From: Rhizobium sp. R711
GTDB lineage: Bacteria > Pseudomonadota > Alphaproteobacteria > Rhizobiales > Rhizobiaceae
Reading direction: 5' to 3'
NCBI RefSeq assembly: GCF_002211365.1
Contig: NZ_LOKZ01000004.1
Span: forward strand, 141,844-205,843
DNA: 64,000 nt
Shown: piece after piece, positions 52,889-61,008 of the stretch
Layout: the number at the start of each line of letters is the position of its first letter
How positions within the stretch are numbered: position 1 is the first letter of the stretch
The notes under the pieces: generated by a model
What the model was told of the DNA's origin: nothing
Databases searched by the model: none
Seen by the model: the letters and a program-made list of their open reading frames with translations, nothing else
Position numbers and translations under genes: made by a program

Positions 52889-53866
52889 ATGAAGACGATC
52901 GTTTCCGCCGCCGCGCTGCTCGCAGCGAGCTTGCTTGCAATTCCGGCATCCGCCGCCAATCTCGTTCTCTACACGAGCCAGCCGAACGAAGATGCGCAGG
53001 CGACCGTCGATGGCTTCATGGCCGCCAATCCCGGCATCAAGGTGGACTGGGTACGTGATGGCACGCCGAAGATCATGGCAAAGCTGCAGGCGGAAATCGA
53101 AGCCGGCAATCCCGTTGCCGACGTCCTGCTGATTGCCGACACGGTGACGCTCGAGCGCCTGAAGGAAGCCGGCAAATTGCTTGCATACAAGTCGCCGGAA
53201 GCGGCGAGCTACGACGCTTCGCTTTATGATACTGACGGCTACTATTATTCCACGAAGCTGATCACCACCGGCATTGTTTACAACACATCGGCTGCGTTCA
53301 AGCCGACCAGTTGGAAGGATCTGACGAAGGCTGAAGCCAAGGGTCTCATGACCATGCCAAGCCCGCTGACGTCGGGCGCCGCCCTCATTCACGCGCAGAC
53401 GCTGGCCGGCGTCGACGGCCTCGGCTGGGACTTCTACAAGGATCTCGCCGCCAACGGCGCGACGGCTGCCGGCGGCAACGGTGCGGTCCTTAAGTCGGTC
53501 GCTTCGGGCGAAAAGGCATTCGGCATGATCGTCGACTACATGCCGATCCGCGAAAAGGCCAAGGGCGCGCCGGTCGAGTTCGTATTCCCGACGGAAGGCG
53601 TCTCCGCAGTAACGGAGCCGGTCGGCATTCTCGCCAGCTCCAGGAATGTCGAAGCTGCAAAGAAATTCGTTGATTACGTCCTCTCTGAAAAGGGACAGGA
53701 AGGTTTCCTCAAGCTCGGCTATATCCCGGCTCGCAACGGGATGAAGCTGCCGGAGGGTTTCCCGGCACGCGACAGCATCAAAGTGCTGCCGATCAATGCC
53801 GTCCAGGCACTGAAGAACACCGATCAGGACCTCAAGACCTTCTCCGGCATTTACAGCTCGAACTGA
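52889..53866 (+). CDS. ABC transporter substrate-binding protein (Fe3+/AfuA-like)
   Basis: A 325-residue periplasmic solute-binding protein. Signal peptide MKTIVSAAALLAASLLAIPA, cleaved after ASA; mature part begins NLVLYTSQPNEDAQATVDGF, typical of the Fe3+/2-aminoethylphosphonate/thiamine-type (SBP_bac_6/11) group. Further blocks: NPVADVLLIADTVTLERLKE, YYYSTKLITTGIVYNTSAAF, FGMIVDYMPIREKAKGAPVE and SEKGQEGFLKLGYIPARNG. A pair of adjacent tyrosines (YYY) could bind metal or an anion, but the ligand is not decided by this. ATG 52889 has GAGGA upstream. First gene of an importer operon. Confidence 0.9.
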   Translation: MKTIVSAAALLAASLLAIPASAANLVLYTSQPNEDAQATVDGFMAANPGIKVDWVRDGTPKIMAKLQAEIEAGNPVADVLLIADTVTLERLKEAGKLLAYKSPEAASYDASLYDTDGYYYSTKLITTGIVYNTSAAFKPTSWKDLTKAEAKGLMTMPSPLTSGAALIHAQTLAGVDGLGWDFYKDLAANGATAAGGNGAVLKSVASGEKAFGMIVDYMPIREKAKGAPVEFVFPTEGVSAVTEPVGILASSRNVEAAKKFVDYVLSEKGQEGFLKLGYIPARNGMKLPEGFPARDSIKVLPINAVQALKNTDQDLKTFSGIYSSN

Positions 53867-53875
53867 TCGTTGCTG

Positions 53876-55570
53876 ATGCACGGATATGTTCGTTCCGGAA
53901 GCAGCCAGCCCGGCTGGCTGTTTCCTTTTGTTGTTATCATTGTCCTGATCCTGAGCGTGCTGCCGCTGGCACGGCTTGCGATGACAGGCATCGCCGCACT
54001 CTCAAATGATGGTATTGGCGCCGTGCTGAGCGATCCTGCGCTCTGGTCGGCCACCTACTACACACTTGTCACGGCCGTCTTCGGCACACTGATTTCGCTT
54101 GCGATCGGCTGCACCTTCGCGTTCCTGCTGACGCTGACGGATATCCGTGGCAAGGGCGTGCTGAGTTTCCTGTTCGTGCTGCCGATGATGATACCGCCGC
54201 AGGTGACAGCGCTGGCATGGGTGCAAATGTCCGGGCCTTCAAGCCCGCTGCTTAAGGCATTGCACATTTCGCCTCCGCTCGGATCCCCGCAGCCTCTCTA
54301 CTCGGTTGGCGGCATTTCGCTGCTCTATGGAGTGCAGCATGCGCCACTCGTCTATCTCGCGCTTCGCGCCGGCTTGATGGCGTTACCCCGCGATGGCGTC
54401 GAGGCTGCCCGTCTTGCCGGCGCCGGCAGCTTTCGGGTTTTCCGCGATATCATTCTGCCGCTCTCGCTGCCGGGCATCATTGCCGGCGCCGCAATCTCTT
54501 TCGTTTCCTGCACGGGCAACTTCGGCATTCCTGCCATTCTCGGCATACCAGCCTCGATCTACACGCTTCCAACGCTGATCTTCATCAAGTTTTCTTCCTT
54601 CACAAGCCGGACTTTCGGCGACGTGGCGGTGCTTTCGGCGATCATCGCTATCATTTCCGTTGCCGGACTTGCCATTCAGGACCGTGCCTTGCGTGGTCGC
54701 GACTACCGCGTGCTTGGGCTTTTGGGCCCGACCACGGCCTTCGAGTTGGGAGGTTGGAAGTTTGTCGGGCAGCCGCTGCTCTGGCTCTGCCTTTTCTTCA
54801 TGTTGGCAGCACCGTTCTTTGCGCTCCTCGCTGGTGCGCTCGTCCCCGCTTATGGTGTGCCGCTCACCTTCAAGACGATGTCGGCAAATGCCTTCCATGA
54901 AATCCTCTTTCGGCAAGCTGTTACGCGTACGGCCTTTGTCAATTCTCTTTCTCTTGCTGCCGGGACGGCGCTGTGTCTCCTTGTGGTGACTGTGCTTGCG
55001 GCCTACGCGCTGACGCGACGTAAAGACCTTTTCAGCCGCATTGTTTCAAGCCTGATCGAGATTCCCTATTCACTGCCCGGCATCGTCATGGCCGTGTCCT
55101 TCATTCTCGTGTTTGCCGCGCCGATTCCTATCCTGCACGTGACCCTTTACGGGACGATCTGGATCATCTTGATCGCCTATCTTTCCAGTTTCTTCGCCGT
55201 GAGCCTGAAGCCGATCGTCAGTGCGTTTCACCAGCTCGACCCTGCGCTTGAGGAGGCGGCAAGGCTCTCTGGGGCAGGCTTCTTCCGGCGGCTCTTCGAT
55301 ATTGCCGTGCCGTTGATTGCTCCGGCTGCGGGAGCGTCGGTCATTCTGGTTTTCCTCATTGCCTGCAATGAGCTCACGATTTCCGCACTCCTCTGGTCTG
55401 CGGGAACACAGACGCTTGGCGTGGCGATCTACAATCTCGACGACAGCGGCAGTTCCGATTTGGCATCGGCCCTGTCTGTGCTCGTGGTCCTTATGGTCGT
55501 GCTCATGATGCTGCTTCTGGAACTGATGGCAAAGCGCTTGCCGAGAGGGGTCGTCCCATGGCGGAACTGA
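53876..55570 (+). CDS. ABC transporter permease, fused two-domain (SfuB-like)
   Basis: A 564-residue inner-membrane permease with two binding-protein-dependent transport domains in one chain, about 12 helices. The two EAA-type loops that contact the ATPase are GVEAARLAGAGSFRVFRDII and LEEAARLSGAGFFRRLFDIA. This fused layout is that of FbpB/SfuB iron(III) permeases and related importers. ATG 53876 follows the binding-protein stop by 9 bp; a TTG at 53870 is less likely. Its last 13 bp overlap the ATPase gene, so the components are co-translated. Confidence 0.92.
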   Translation: MHGYVRSGSSQPGWLFPFVVIIVLILSVLPLARLAMTGIAALSNDGIGAVLSDPALWSATYYTLVTAVFGTLISLAIGCTFAFLLTLTDIRGKGVLSFLFVLPMMIPPQVTALAWVQMSGPSSPLLKALHISPPLGSPQPLYSVGGISLLYGVQHAPLVYLALRAGLMALPRDGVEAARLAGAGSFRVFRDIILPLSLPGIIAGAAISFVSCTGNFGIPAILGIPASIYTLPTLIFIKFSSFTSRTFGDVAVLSAIIAIISVAGLAIQDRALRGRDYRVLGLLGPTTAFELGGWKFVGQPLLWLCLFFMLAAPFFALLAGALVPAYGVPLTFKTMSANAFHEILFRQAVTRTAFVNSLSLAAGTALCLLVVTVLAAYALTRRKDLFSRIVSSLIEIPYSLPGIVMAVSFILVFAAPIPILHVTLYGTIWIILIAYLSSFFAVSLKPIVSAFHQLDPALEEAARLSGAGFFRRLFDIAVPLIAPAAGASVILVFLIACNELTISALLWSAGTQTLGVAIYNLDDSGSSDLASALSVLVVLMVVLMMLLLELMAKRLPRGVVPWRN

Positions 55571-56586
55571 TCCTCAACCACCTAGCGAAGGATTTCGGGA
55601 CCGGTCGTGCGGCGGTGGCCGATTTTTCCCTGAGGGTGCGGCACGGCGGCTTTCTGGCACTGCTCGGACCGTCGGGTTGTGGCAAGACGACGGTACTGCG
55701 CATGATCGCCGGTTTCGAGGCGCCGACGGACGGTTCCATCCATCTCGGGGAGCGGCTGCTCGCCGACGCTTCCCGCTCGCTGCCGCCGGAACGGCGCAAC
55801 ATGGCGATGGTGTTCCAATCCTATGCGCTTTGGCCGCATATGAGTGTCGCGGACAACGTCGGCTATCCCCTGAAGGTGCGCGGTATCTCCGGCGAAACTT
55901 ACAGACAGAAAGTAGGCGAGGCGCTGGCGACGGTAAGACTTGCCGATTACGCCGAGCGCCGCCCCGCCGATCTCTCGGGTGGCCAGCGACAGCGCGTGGC
56001 GCTGGCACGCTGCCTTATCTCGGCACCTGACGTCGTGCTGCTCGACGAGCCGCTCGCCAATCTCGACCGTCACCTGAAGCAGGAGATGGAGGAAACGTTT
56101 CGCGAGTTTCACCAGCGCTCGGGCGCGACGATGATCTACGTCACGCACGATCAGAGCGAAGCAATGGCGTTGGCAACCGATGTCGCTGTCATGTCCGAAG
56201 GCCGCCTTCTGCAAGCTGCACCGCCGGCGGAAATCTATGCCCATCCGGAGGGGCGACTGGTTGGCGGGTTGATTGGCCGCGGTGCAATTCTCTCGCTTCC
56301 ATCTCCGGCTGGTGACATCAGGCAATTCGACTGGAGCGCACTCGAACCGTTGTTCGCCAGAGAGCCCGACCATCTTCCGAAGGCAGACATACTGGTTCGT
56401 CAGGAGGATGTCCTGATCGTAGGGGAGGGCATTCCTGCCCGCGTCGACGGCATCCTCTATGAAGGCGAGCGCTATGCAGTGAGGCTGCTGCTTGCCGACG
56501 GGCAGGCGCTTCGGGCTTTCAGCCGGAAGCGCCTTGAGGTCGGTGAAGCCGTGCGGGTCGTGGTGCACGCCGCTTGGCGTCTCTGA
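55558..56586 (+). CDS. ABC transporter ATP-binding protein (FbpC/PotA-like)
   Basis: A 342-residue importer ATPase. Walker A FLALLGPSGCGKTTVLRMIA (about 32-51), Q-loop MVFQSYALWPHMSV, signature LSGGQRQRVALARCLISAPD, Walker B VVLLDEPLANLDRHLKQEME, and the H-loop YVTHDQSEAMALATDVAVMS. The C-terminal TOBE-type regulatory domain (about 260-340) is present (ADILVRQEDVLIVGEG, RVDGILYEGERYAVRLLL). It overlaps the permease by 13 bp and completes the binding-protein/permease/ATPase operon. Substrate: iron(III), a polyamine or a phosphonate are all possible for this group. Confidence 0.92.
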   Translation: MAELILNHLAKDFGTGRAAVADFSLRVRHGGFLALLGPSGCGKTTVLRMIAGFEAPTDGSIHLGERLLADASRSLPPERRNMAMVFQSYALWPHMSVADNVGYPLKVRGISGETYRQKVGEALATVRLADYAERRPADLSGGQRQRVALARCLISAPDVVLLDEPLANLDRHLKQEMEETFREFHQRSGATMIYVTHDQSEAMALATDVAVMSEGRLLQAAPPAEIYAHPEGRLVGGLIGRGAILSLPSPAGDIRQFDWSALEPLFAREPDHLPKADILVRQEDVLIVGEGIPARVDGILYEGERYAVRLLLADGQALRAFSRKRLEVGEAVRVVVHAAWRL

Positions 56587-56654
56587 TCGCGAAACGTCTT
56601 TCCGAAGCGGGACTTAGCCACTACTAATGGCATAACGCCAATCGGAAATGCTCG

Positions 56655-57764
56655 ATGTCGCTCCGCCTTGCTACTTTCAACGTTGAAAATCTGATGACGC
56701 GTTTCGATTTTACCGGTTTCCGCAACCAGCTGCGCCAAGACCGGGTGATCAAGCTTTTCGAAGTGCGCAGCGAAGGCGTCTATCAGCAGCTCGAGCAGGC
56801 GCGGGTGATCGCTTCCACAGATGATACCCGACAGATGACGGCGCTGGCGATTGCCGACGCCGATGCCGACATTCTTTGCCTGCAGGAAGTTGATAACATG
56901 GAAGCGCTGCAGGCTTTCGAATACGGTTATCTCTTCAGGATGGTCGGTAACGGCTACCGGCAAAAGTATCTCGTCGAGGGCAACGACAGCCGCGGGATCG
57001 ATGTTGCGGTCCTGATGCGTGAAGAGACACGCGATGGGCAGAAGATCGAGCTCAAGCAGATCAAGAGCCATGCGATGCTCACCTATCGCGATCTGGGGCT
57101 CTTCAACGACCAACTGGCGCTGACCAACCGCATCGACGACAAGATCTTCAAGCGGGACTGCCTGGAACTCGAGCTCGAGATCGGTGGCGTCCCACTGTTG
57201 CTCTACTTGGTCCATTTCAAATCGATGGACGGGCCGCGCACGAATGGCGTCGACAGTAGGCTTGGCACGATGCCCGTGCGGCGGGCCGAGGCGTTGGCGG
57301 TACGCCGCATCATCGAAGACCGCTTCGGCGGTCACACCGATGACAAGCGGTTCGTTATATGTGGCGACATGAACGACTATCAGGAGCGCGTCGACGTCAT
57401 CGGGCGCCGCCGCACGGGATACCGCTTCGAGCATCAGGACGAGAGCATCAGCGCACTCGACGTTTTCAGCCATGATGGCTTTGCGGAGAACGTCGTCCGC
57501 CGCCGTGATCCGCTCGATCGCTGGACGCTCTACCACGCCCGCGGCCCCGAAGAGCAATGGCTGTGCCAGCTTGATTACATCTGGCTCTCGGCTGCCCTCG
57601 CCAGAGCGAATGGCGGTCGCCTGCCCGAGCTCATTCGACATGGACAGCCTTACCGTACGGTCTTCCCACCCGGCCAGGAGGTCGAGCGTTATCCCCGCAC
57701 TGGCTGGGATCGACCGAAGGCTTCCGACCATTGCCCCGTTGTCATGACATTGGATTTGATATGA
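56655..57764 (+). CDS. Endonuclease/exonuclease/phosphatase-fold protein
   Basis: A 369-residue hydrolase of the EEP (exonuclease III/DNase I/phosphodiesterase) superfamily. Metal and catalytic positions are readable: MSLRLATFNVENLMTRFD (Asn), ADILCLQEVDN (Glu), LVHFKSMDGPRT (His), FVICGDMNDYQERVD (Asp-Asn) and KASDHCPVVMTLDLI (Asp-His at the C-terminus). No signal peptide, so cytosolic. Substrate may be a nucleic acid, phospholipid or sugar phosphate. It begins 68 bp after the ABC ATPase gene and its stop overlaps the NUDIX start by 4 bp (ATGA), so the pair is translationally coupled. Confidence 0.9.
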   Translation: MSLRLATFNVENLMTRFDFTGFRNQLRQDRVIKLFEVRSEGVYQQLEQARVIASTDDTRQMTALAIADADADILCLQEVDNMEALQAFEYGYLFRMVGNGYRQKYLVEGNDSRGIDVAVLMREETRDGQKIELKQIKSHAMLTYRDLGLFNDQLALTNRIDDKIFKRDCLELELEIGGVPLLLYLVHFKSMDGPRTNGVDSRLGTMPVRRAEALAVRRIIEDRFGGHTDDKRFVICGDMNDYQERVDVIGRRRTGYRFEHQDESISALDVFSHDGFAENVVRRRDPLDRWTLYHARGPEEQWLCQLDYIWLSAALARANGGRLPELIRHGQPYRTVFPPGQEVERYPRTGWDRPKASDHCPVVMTLDLI

Positions 57765-58507
57765 ACCTTCATTTTTCCGAGGATTTCGCCGGCTGGCCGC
57801 CGGAACAAACCGTATTTCCGATTGCCGGGCTGGATCTTCGGGTCCTGGCCGGGGACCACCCCTTCTATGTCGCGGAGCGCGAAGCAATCCGGGAAAATTG
57901 GGAGAAGGAGACAACTGCAAACTCGGCGCTGTTCGATGGCCGGATGGTTTTTCAAAAACGCCTGGCGCTGACCGATGCTGGTATAGCGAGCGAGGGGCAC
58001 GTCATACCGTTTTCGACGTTCATGTGGTGGCGTCGTCAAGCGGATAGGCGCGGGGGCATCCATCTGTTCGCCTATCCCGTCCTTGAAACCTCCGATGGTG
58101 CGCTCGTGGCTATCCGCATGGGGAGCCACACGGCCAATCCGGGTCAGGTGTATTTTGCCGCCGGCTCGCTGGAACCTCAGGACATCTCCGGTGGTCGCTG
58201 CGACGTCGAAGAGAACATGCGTCGCGAGGTGAGGGAGGAAACGGGCCTCGACCTCAACGAGGCCGAAGCCGGTGACCGCTACTATGCAAGCCATGTCAGG
58301 CGCACGGTGACAGTGCTGCGGCTCTTCCGCTTCGATCTGACTGCCGAGGAGATGATTGAGAAGATCGAAGCACACATGCTGGTTGCTGATGACAAGGAGA
58401 TTGCCGGCGCGGTTGCGATCCGTTCGGCCGATCCGAAAGCGCATCCCTACAATATTGCAATGCTCCCCGTGATCGACTGGTACTTTGGAGAAAAGCACGG
58501 CTCTTAA
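57761..58507 (+). CDS. NUDIX-fold hydrolase, degenerate box
   Basis: A 248-residue protein with a C-terminal NUDIX domain (about 115-230). The second half of the box is intact (REVREETGLDL), but the first half is degraded: the glutamate expected eight residues before the arginine is a cysteine (GGRCDVEENMRREV). The N-terminal 110 residues (FSEDFAGWPPEQTVFPIAGL, MWWRRQADRRGGIHLFAYPV) are not a known domain to me. It is coupled to the EEP gene by a 4-bp overlap. Pyrophosphohydrolase activity on a nucleotide derivative is likely but not certain given the missing residue. Confidence 0.8.
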   Translation: MNLHFSEDFAGWPPEQTVFPIAGLDLRVLAGDHPFYVAEREAIRENWEKETTANSALFDGRMVFQKRLALTDAGIASEGHVIPFSTFMWWRRQADRRGGIHLFAYPVLETSDGALVAIRMGSHTANPGQVYFAAGSLEPQDISGGRCDVEENMRREVREETGLDLNEAEAGDRYYASHVRRTVTVLRLFRFDLTAEEMIEKIEAHMLVADDKEIAGAVAIRSADPKAHPYNIAMLPVIDWYFGEKHGS

Positions 58508-58572
58508 ACGCCTTGCGCTCGGTCGCCCGGTCGGGCAGTTTGGCGAAACGAGGACCGAGACAGGAGGCCGAT

Positions 58573-59484
58573 GTGGCGCGAAGCTACAGCGTCTATGACG
58601 TGTTCACCGACCGCAGACTCGCCGGAAATCCGCTCGCCGTCATCTTCGATGGCGACGAGCTCAGCGGCGACGCCATGCAGGCGATCGCCAAGGAAATGAA
58701 CCTCTCTGAAACGGTCTTCGTCCAACCAGCAAACAATCCAGCCTATACGGCTCGGATTCGTATTTTCACGCCTGGTCGTGAGTTGCCTTTTGCGGGACAC
58801 CCGACGGTCGGCACCGCGATTGCTCTTGCCGAGCATGCGCACGGCAAGTCGACCATCGATCTCGTTTCAGTGCTGGAGGAAAATGTCGGGCCGGTGCGCT
58901 GCGCGGTTCGGCTTCGGGAGGGGGAGGCGAGTTTTGCCGAATTCGATCTGCCGCGGAAGTCGCAGCAGATCACCATGCCGCTCGACAAGCTCGGGATCGC
59001 CAATGCGTTGTCGCTGAAGACGACGGAAATTGGCTTTGAGAACCACGTACCGTCGCTTTGGAGTGCGGGAGTGCCGTTCCTCATGATTCCCGTTCACGAT
59101 GTTGGCGCGGCGCAGCGAATGGATTTCGACCCGCAACTTTGGGAAGCGACCGTTCCTTTCGTCGATGGCGCACTTGCCTCGGCCTATATCTACTGTCGGG
59201 GTGGTGTAAATCATGCCGCGAAGTTCCATGCGCGGATGTTTGCAAGCGGCATGGGGATCGTTGAGGACCCGGCAACCGGGGCGGCAGTGGCCGCACTATC
59301 CGGCACCATTCACCATTTCGACCGCCTGACGGACGGACACCACGGGGTGATGATCGAGCAGGGCGTGGAAATGGGGCGGCCGTCCTTGATCCATCTGCAT
59401 ATGGATGTCGAAGGCGGAGCGATCTCGAATGCCCGGATTGGTGGGCAGGCGGTGCGTATCGCCAGCGGAACGCTGGACCTTTGA
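58573..59484 (+). CDS. PhzF family isomerase
   Basis: A 303-residue PhzF/YddE-like protein, an isomerase or epimerase fold related to diaminopimelate epimerase. Motifs: YDVFTDRRLAGNPLAVIFDG, AKEMNLSETVFVQP (catalytic Glu), ELPFAGHPTVGTAIAL and the C-terminal EDPATGAAVAALSGTIHHFD. Length and spacing match family members that need no phenazine cluster. Start is GTG 58573 with AGGAGG at good spacing; no ATG nearby. It follows the NUDIX gene by 65 bp in the same direction. Natural substrate unknown. Confidence 0.9.
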   Translation: MARSYSVYDVFTDRRLAGNPLAVIFDGDELSGDAMQAIAKEMNLSETVFVQPANNPAYTARIRIFTPGRELPFAGHPTVGTAIALAEHAHGKSTIDLVSVLEENVGPVRCAVRLREGEASFAEFDLPRKSQQITMPLDKLGIANALSLKTTEIGFENHVPSLWSAGVPFLMIPVHDVGAAQRMDFDPQLWEATVPFVDGALASAYIYCRGGVNHAAKFHARMFASGMGIVEDPATGAAVAALSGTIHHFDRLTDGHHGVMIEQGVEMGRPSLIHLHMDVEGGAISNARIGGQAVRIASGTLDL

Positions 59485-59549
59485 TTTCATTGCATTTCAG
59501 CCATGCGCAAAAATCTTCGTCTTTAACCAAAGAATTTTCGGGCAGGTGC

Positions 59550-59578
59550 TAGACAAGCCGAACGATCCTGTTTATACG
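59550..59578 (+). promoter_or_regulatory. Candidate tRNA-Lys promoter
   Basis: TAGACA (59550-59555), 17-bp spacer, TATACG (59573-59578), ending 30 bp before the tRNA 5' end. Confidence 0.5.
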
Positions 59579-59608
59579 CCCCCTCACACCGCGCAACACG
59601 GCGGTTAC

Positions 59609-59684
<76 letters not shown>

Positions 59685-60174
59685 TTTTTCTTATATATCA
59701 AAGATTTAAGAGGAAGCTCTCAAGTCGCGGCTTCCTCCCAAATCACCAACGTGACGCCGCTGCCGTTGCTCTCGGTCCCATAGCGCCGGAGCTCTCCGCT
59801 GTTGGGTTTCGTGAGAGTTGGAACAACTGGCGGATTCGGGCCGCAACGGCATCGCTTCAACGCCGCGTGTGACTTTCTCAGTCGTTTGGAGGCGCTCAGC
59901 CTCCAGCTTTCTCGACAGGATGAGGCCAATCGCGACATTCAATTCGTTCTCCAACCGGTCGATCAAATGTATCCGCAAACTGTCAATCGCTCGACGGTGT
60001 CGCCGGCATTGGGGAGGCTAGCAGAAAGACGTCGCAAGACAATGGGAACCAACAGTCCGGCGTCGCGTTCTCACTAGAGTTCCAAGGCGACCCGTTGGCC
60101 TTTCCAAACGTCCCTGTCATTTGCCCCGCTTCCTGCGGGGCTCCTTTCTGCCTCCGGAGGAGGGAGGAACTACT
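59685..60174. other. Interval after tRNA-Lys, possibly decayed sequence
   Basis: About 490 bp. Only short open frames (best about 90 residues, 59706-59978 minus) that I cannot relate to any family; two overlapping minus-strand frames share the interval, which would suit an old frameshifted gene, but this is a guess. The end holds a hairpin GCCCCGC-TTCCT-GCGGGGC (60123-60141). No integrase, att duplication or repeat of the tRNA end was found. Confidence 0.4.
60123..60141 (+). terminator. GC-rich hairpin before small gene
   Basis: GCCCCGC-TTCCT-GCGGGGC, perfect 7-bp stem followed by TCCTTTCT. Either a weak terminator of an upstream transcript or a leader hairpin of the small gene at 60175. Confidence 0.45.
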
Positions 60175-60408
60175 ATGTCTCACAAGCGCTACAGTCGCCG
60201 CGACGAGCCGTTGCATTCGACAGACCTGTCGGTCTGCCACCGCGTGCTTGATCACATCCGCAACGAGCAGGAAATCGACGCCTCTTCGGATGAATCCGAG
60301 CGGATCGCCTCGATCATCATTGAGTTTTACCGCCAGGGTGTCCGCGACGAGAAGCAATTGCGTGCATTAATCGATACCGCGCGTGGGTTTACGCCACGGC
60401 CGGCATAG
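60175..60408 (+). CDS. Small hypothetical protein, helical
   Basis: A 77-residue protein beginning MSHKRYSRRDEPLHSTDLSV and continuing CHRVLDHIRNEQEIDASSDE, then SERIASIIIEFYRQGVRDEK and QLRALIDTARGF. It looks like a real protein (amphipathic helices, no low complexity) but I do not recognise the family. The ribosome binding site is unusually strong (GGAGGAGGGAGG, 60158-60169) and lies next to CCTCC (60153-60157), which could pair with it. Stand-alone gene, followed by a terminator-like hairpin at 60505. Confidence 0.65.
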   Translation: MSHKRYSRRDEPLHSTDLSVCHRVLDHIRNEQEIDASSDESERIASIIIEFYRQGVRDEKQLRALIDTARGFTPRPA

Positions 60409-60504
60409 GCAACGAAAGATCCTCGGGAACCGAATCGGAACGAGGACGTTTTCAGTTCAGGCCGTGCCGCCCTAGGCACGTCGTTTTGAGATGTCACGAT
60501 TTTC

Positions 60505-60537
60505 AAGAGCCCCGCCGACACCGCGGGGCTCTCTTGC
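60505..60537 (+). terminator. Terminator-like hairpin
   Basis: AGAGCCCCGC (60506-60515), 7-nt loop, GCGGGGCTCT (60523-60532), a perfect 10-bp stem followed by the weak T-rich CTTGCGTTT. It lies about 100 bp after the stop of the small gene at 60175-60408. Confidence 0.6.
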
Positions 60538-60558
60538 GTTTCAGATGTCTGATGGTGA

Positions 60559-60574
60559 TAGGACTTAGGTCCTA
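60559..60574. promoter_or_regulatory. Palindrome upstream of secreted small protein gene
   Basis: TAGGAC-TTAG-GTCCTA, perfect 6-bp arms, 67 bp upstream of the secreted-protein start at 60642. Possible operator; regulator unknown. Confidence 0.35.
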
Positions 60575-60641
60575 CAAGACCAAAAAATGCTGAACTACCG
60601 CCACGTCAACGCGTTAAGTCTCCATAGAAAGGAGACTGACC

Positions 60642-60908
60642 ATGAAACGGTTGATTATCGCAGTGGCCGGCCTCGCAGCAGTACTGGTGAGTGCTCCTGC
60701 CGGCGCGCAAGGTGTTTATTTCGAATTCGGCTCCGGCGGCCCAAGGTACTATGACGATCCGCCACCACCTCGCTATTACCGATACGGTCCAAGATACCGT
60801 GACTACGATCGGCCGCGTTACGCTTACCGCGACGTATGCTGGCGGGTGCCTTACCAGCACCGGAGTCATAACCACTACATCACCAGGTACAGAACGGTTT
60901 GCGAATAG
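60642..60908 (+). CDS. Small secreted Tyr/Pro/Arg-rich protein
   Basis: An 88-residue exported protein. Signal peptide MKRLIIAVAGLAAVLVSAPA, cleaved after GAQ or AGA; the mature 65 residues are rich in Tyr, Arg and Pro (GPRYYDDPPPPRYYRYGPRY) and end with two cysteines (DVCWRVPYQ and YRTVCE) that could form a disulfide. It resembles small periplasmic proteins found in rhizobia, of unknown role. ATG 60642 has AAAGGAGA upstream at good spacing. Confidence 0.75.
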   Translation: MKRLIIAVAGLAAVLVSAPAGAQGVYFEFGSGGPRYYDDPPPPRYYRYGPRYRDYDRPRYAYRDVCWRVPYQHRSHNHYITRYRTVCE

Positions 60909-61008
60909 GGAACAGCCTCGCGTAAAGCGAGGCACTTCTCGTTTGATAGCTTGCCGCCCCTCCGATCGGGAGCCAGCTGCAAGCTAGACTCTCCCCCAGC
61001 TGTTCGTT

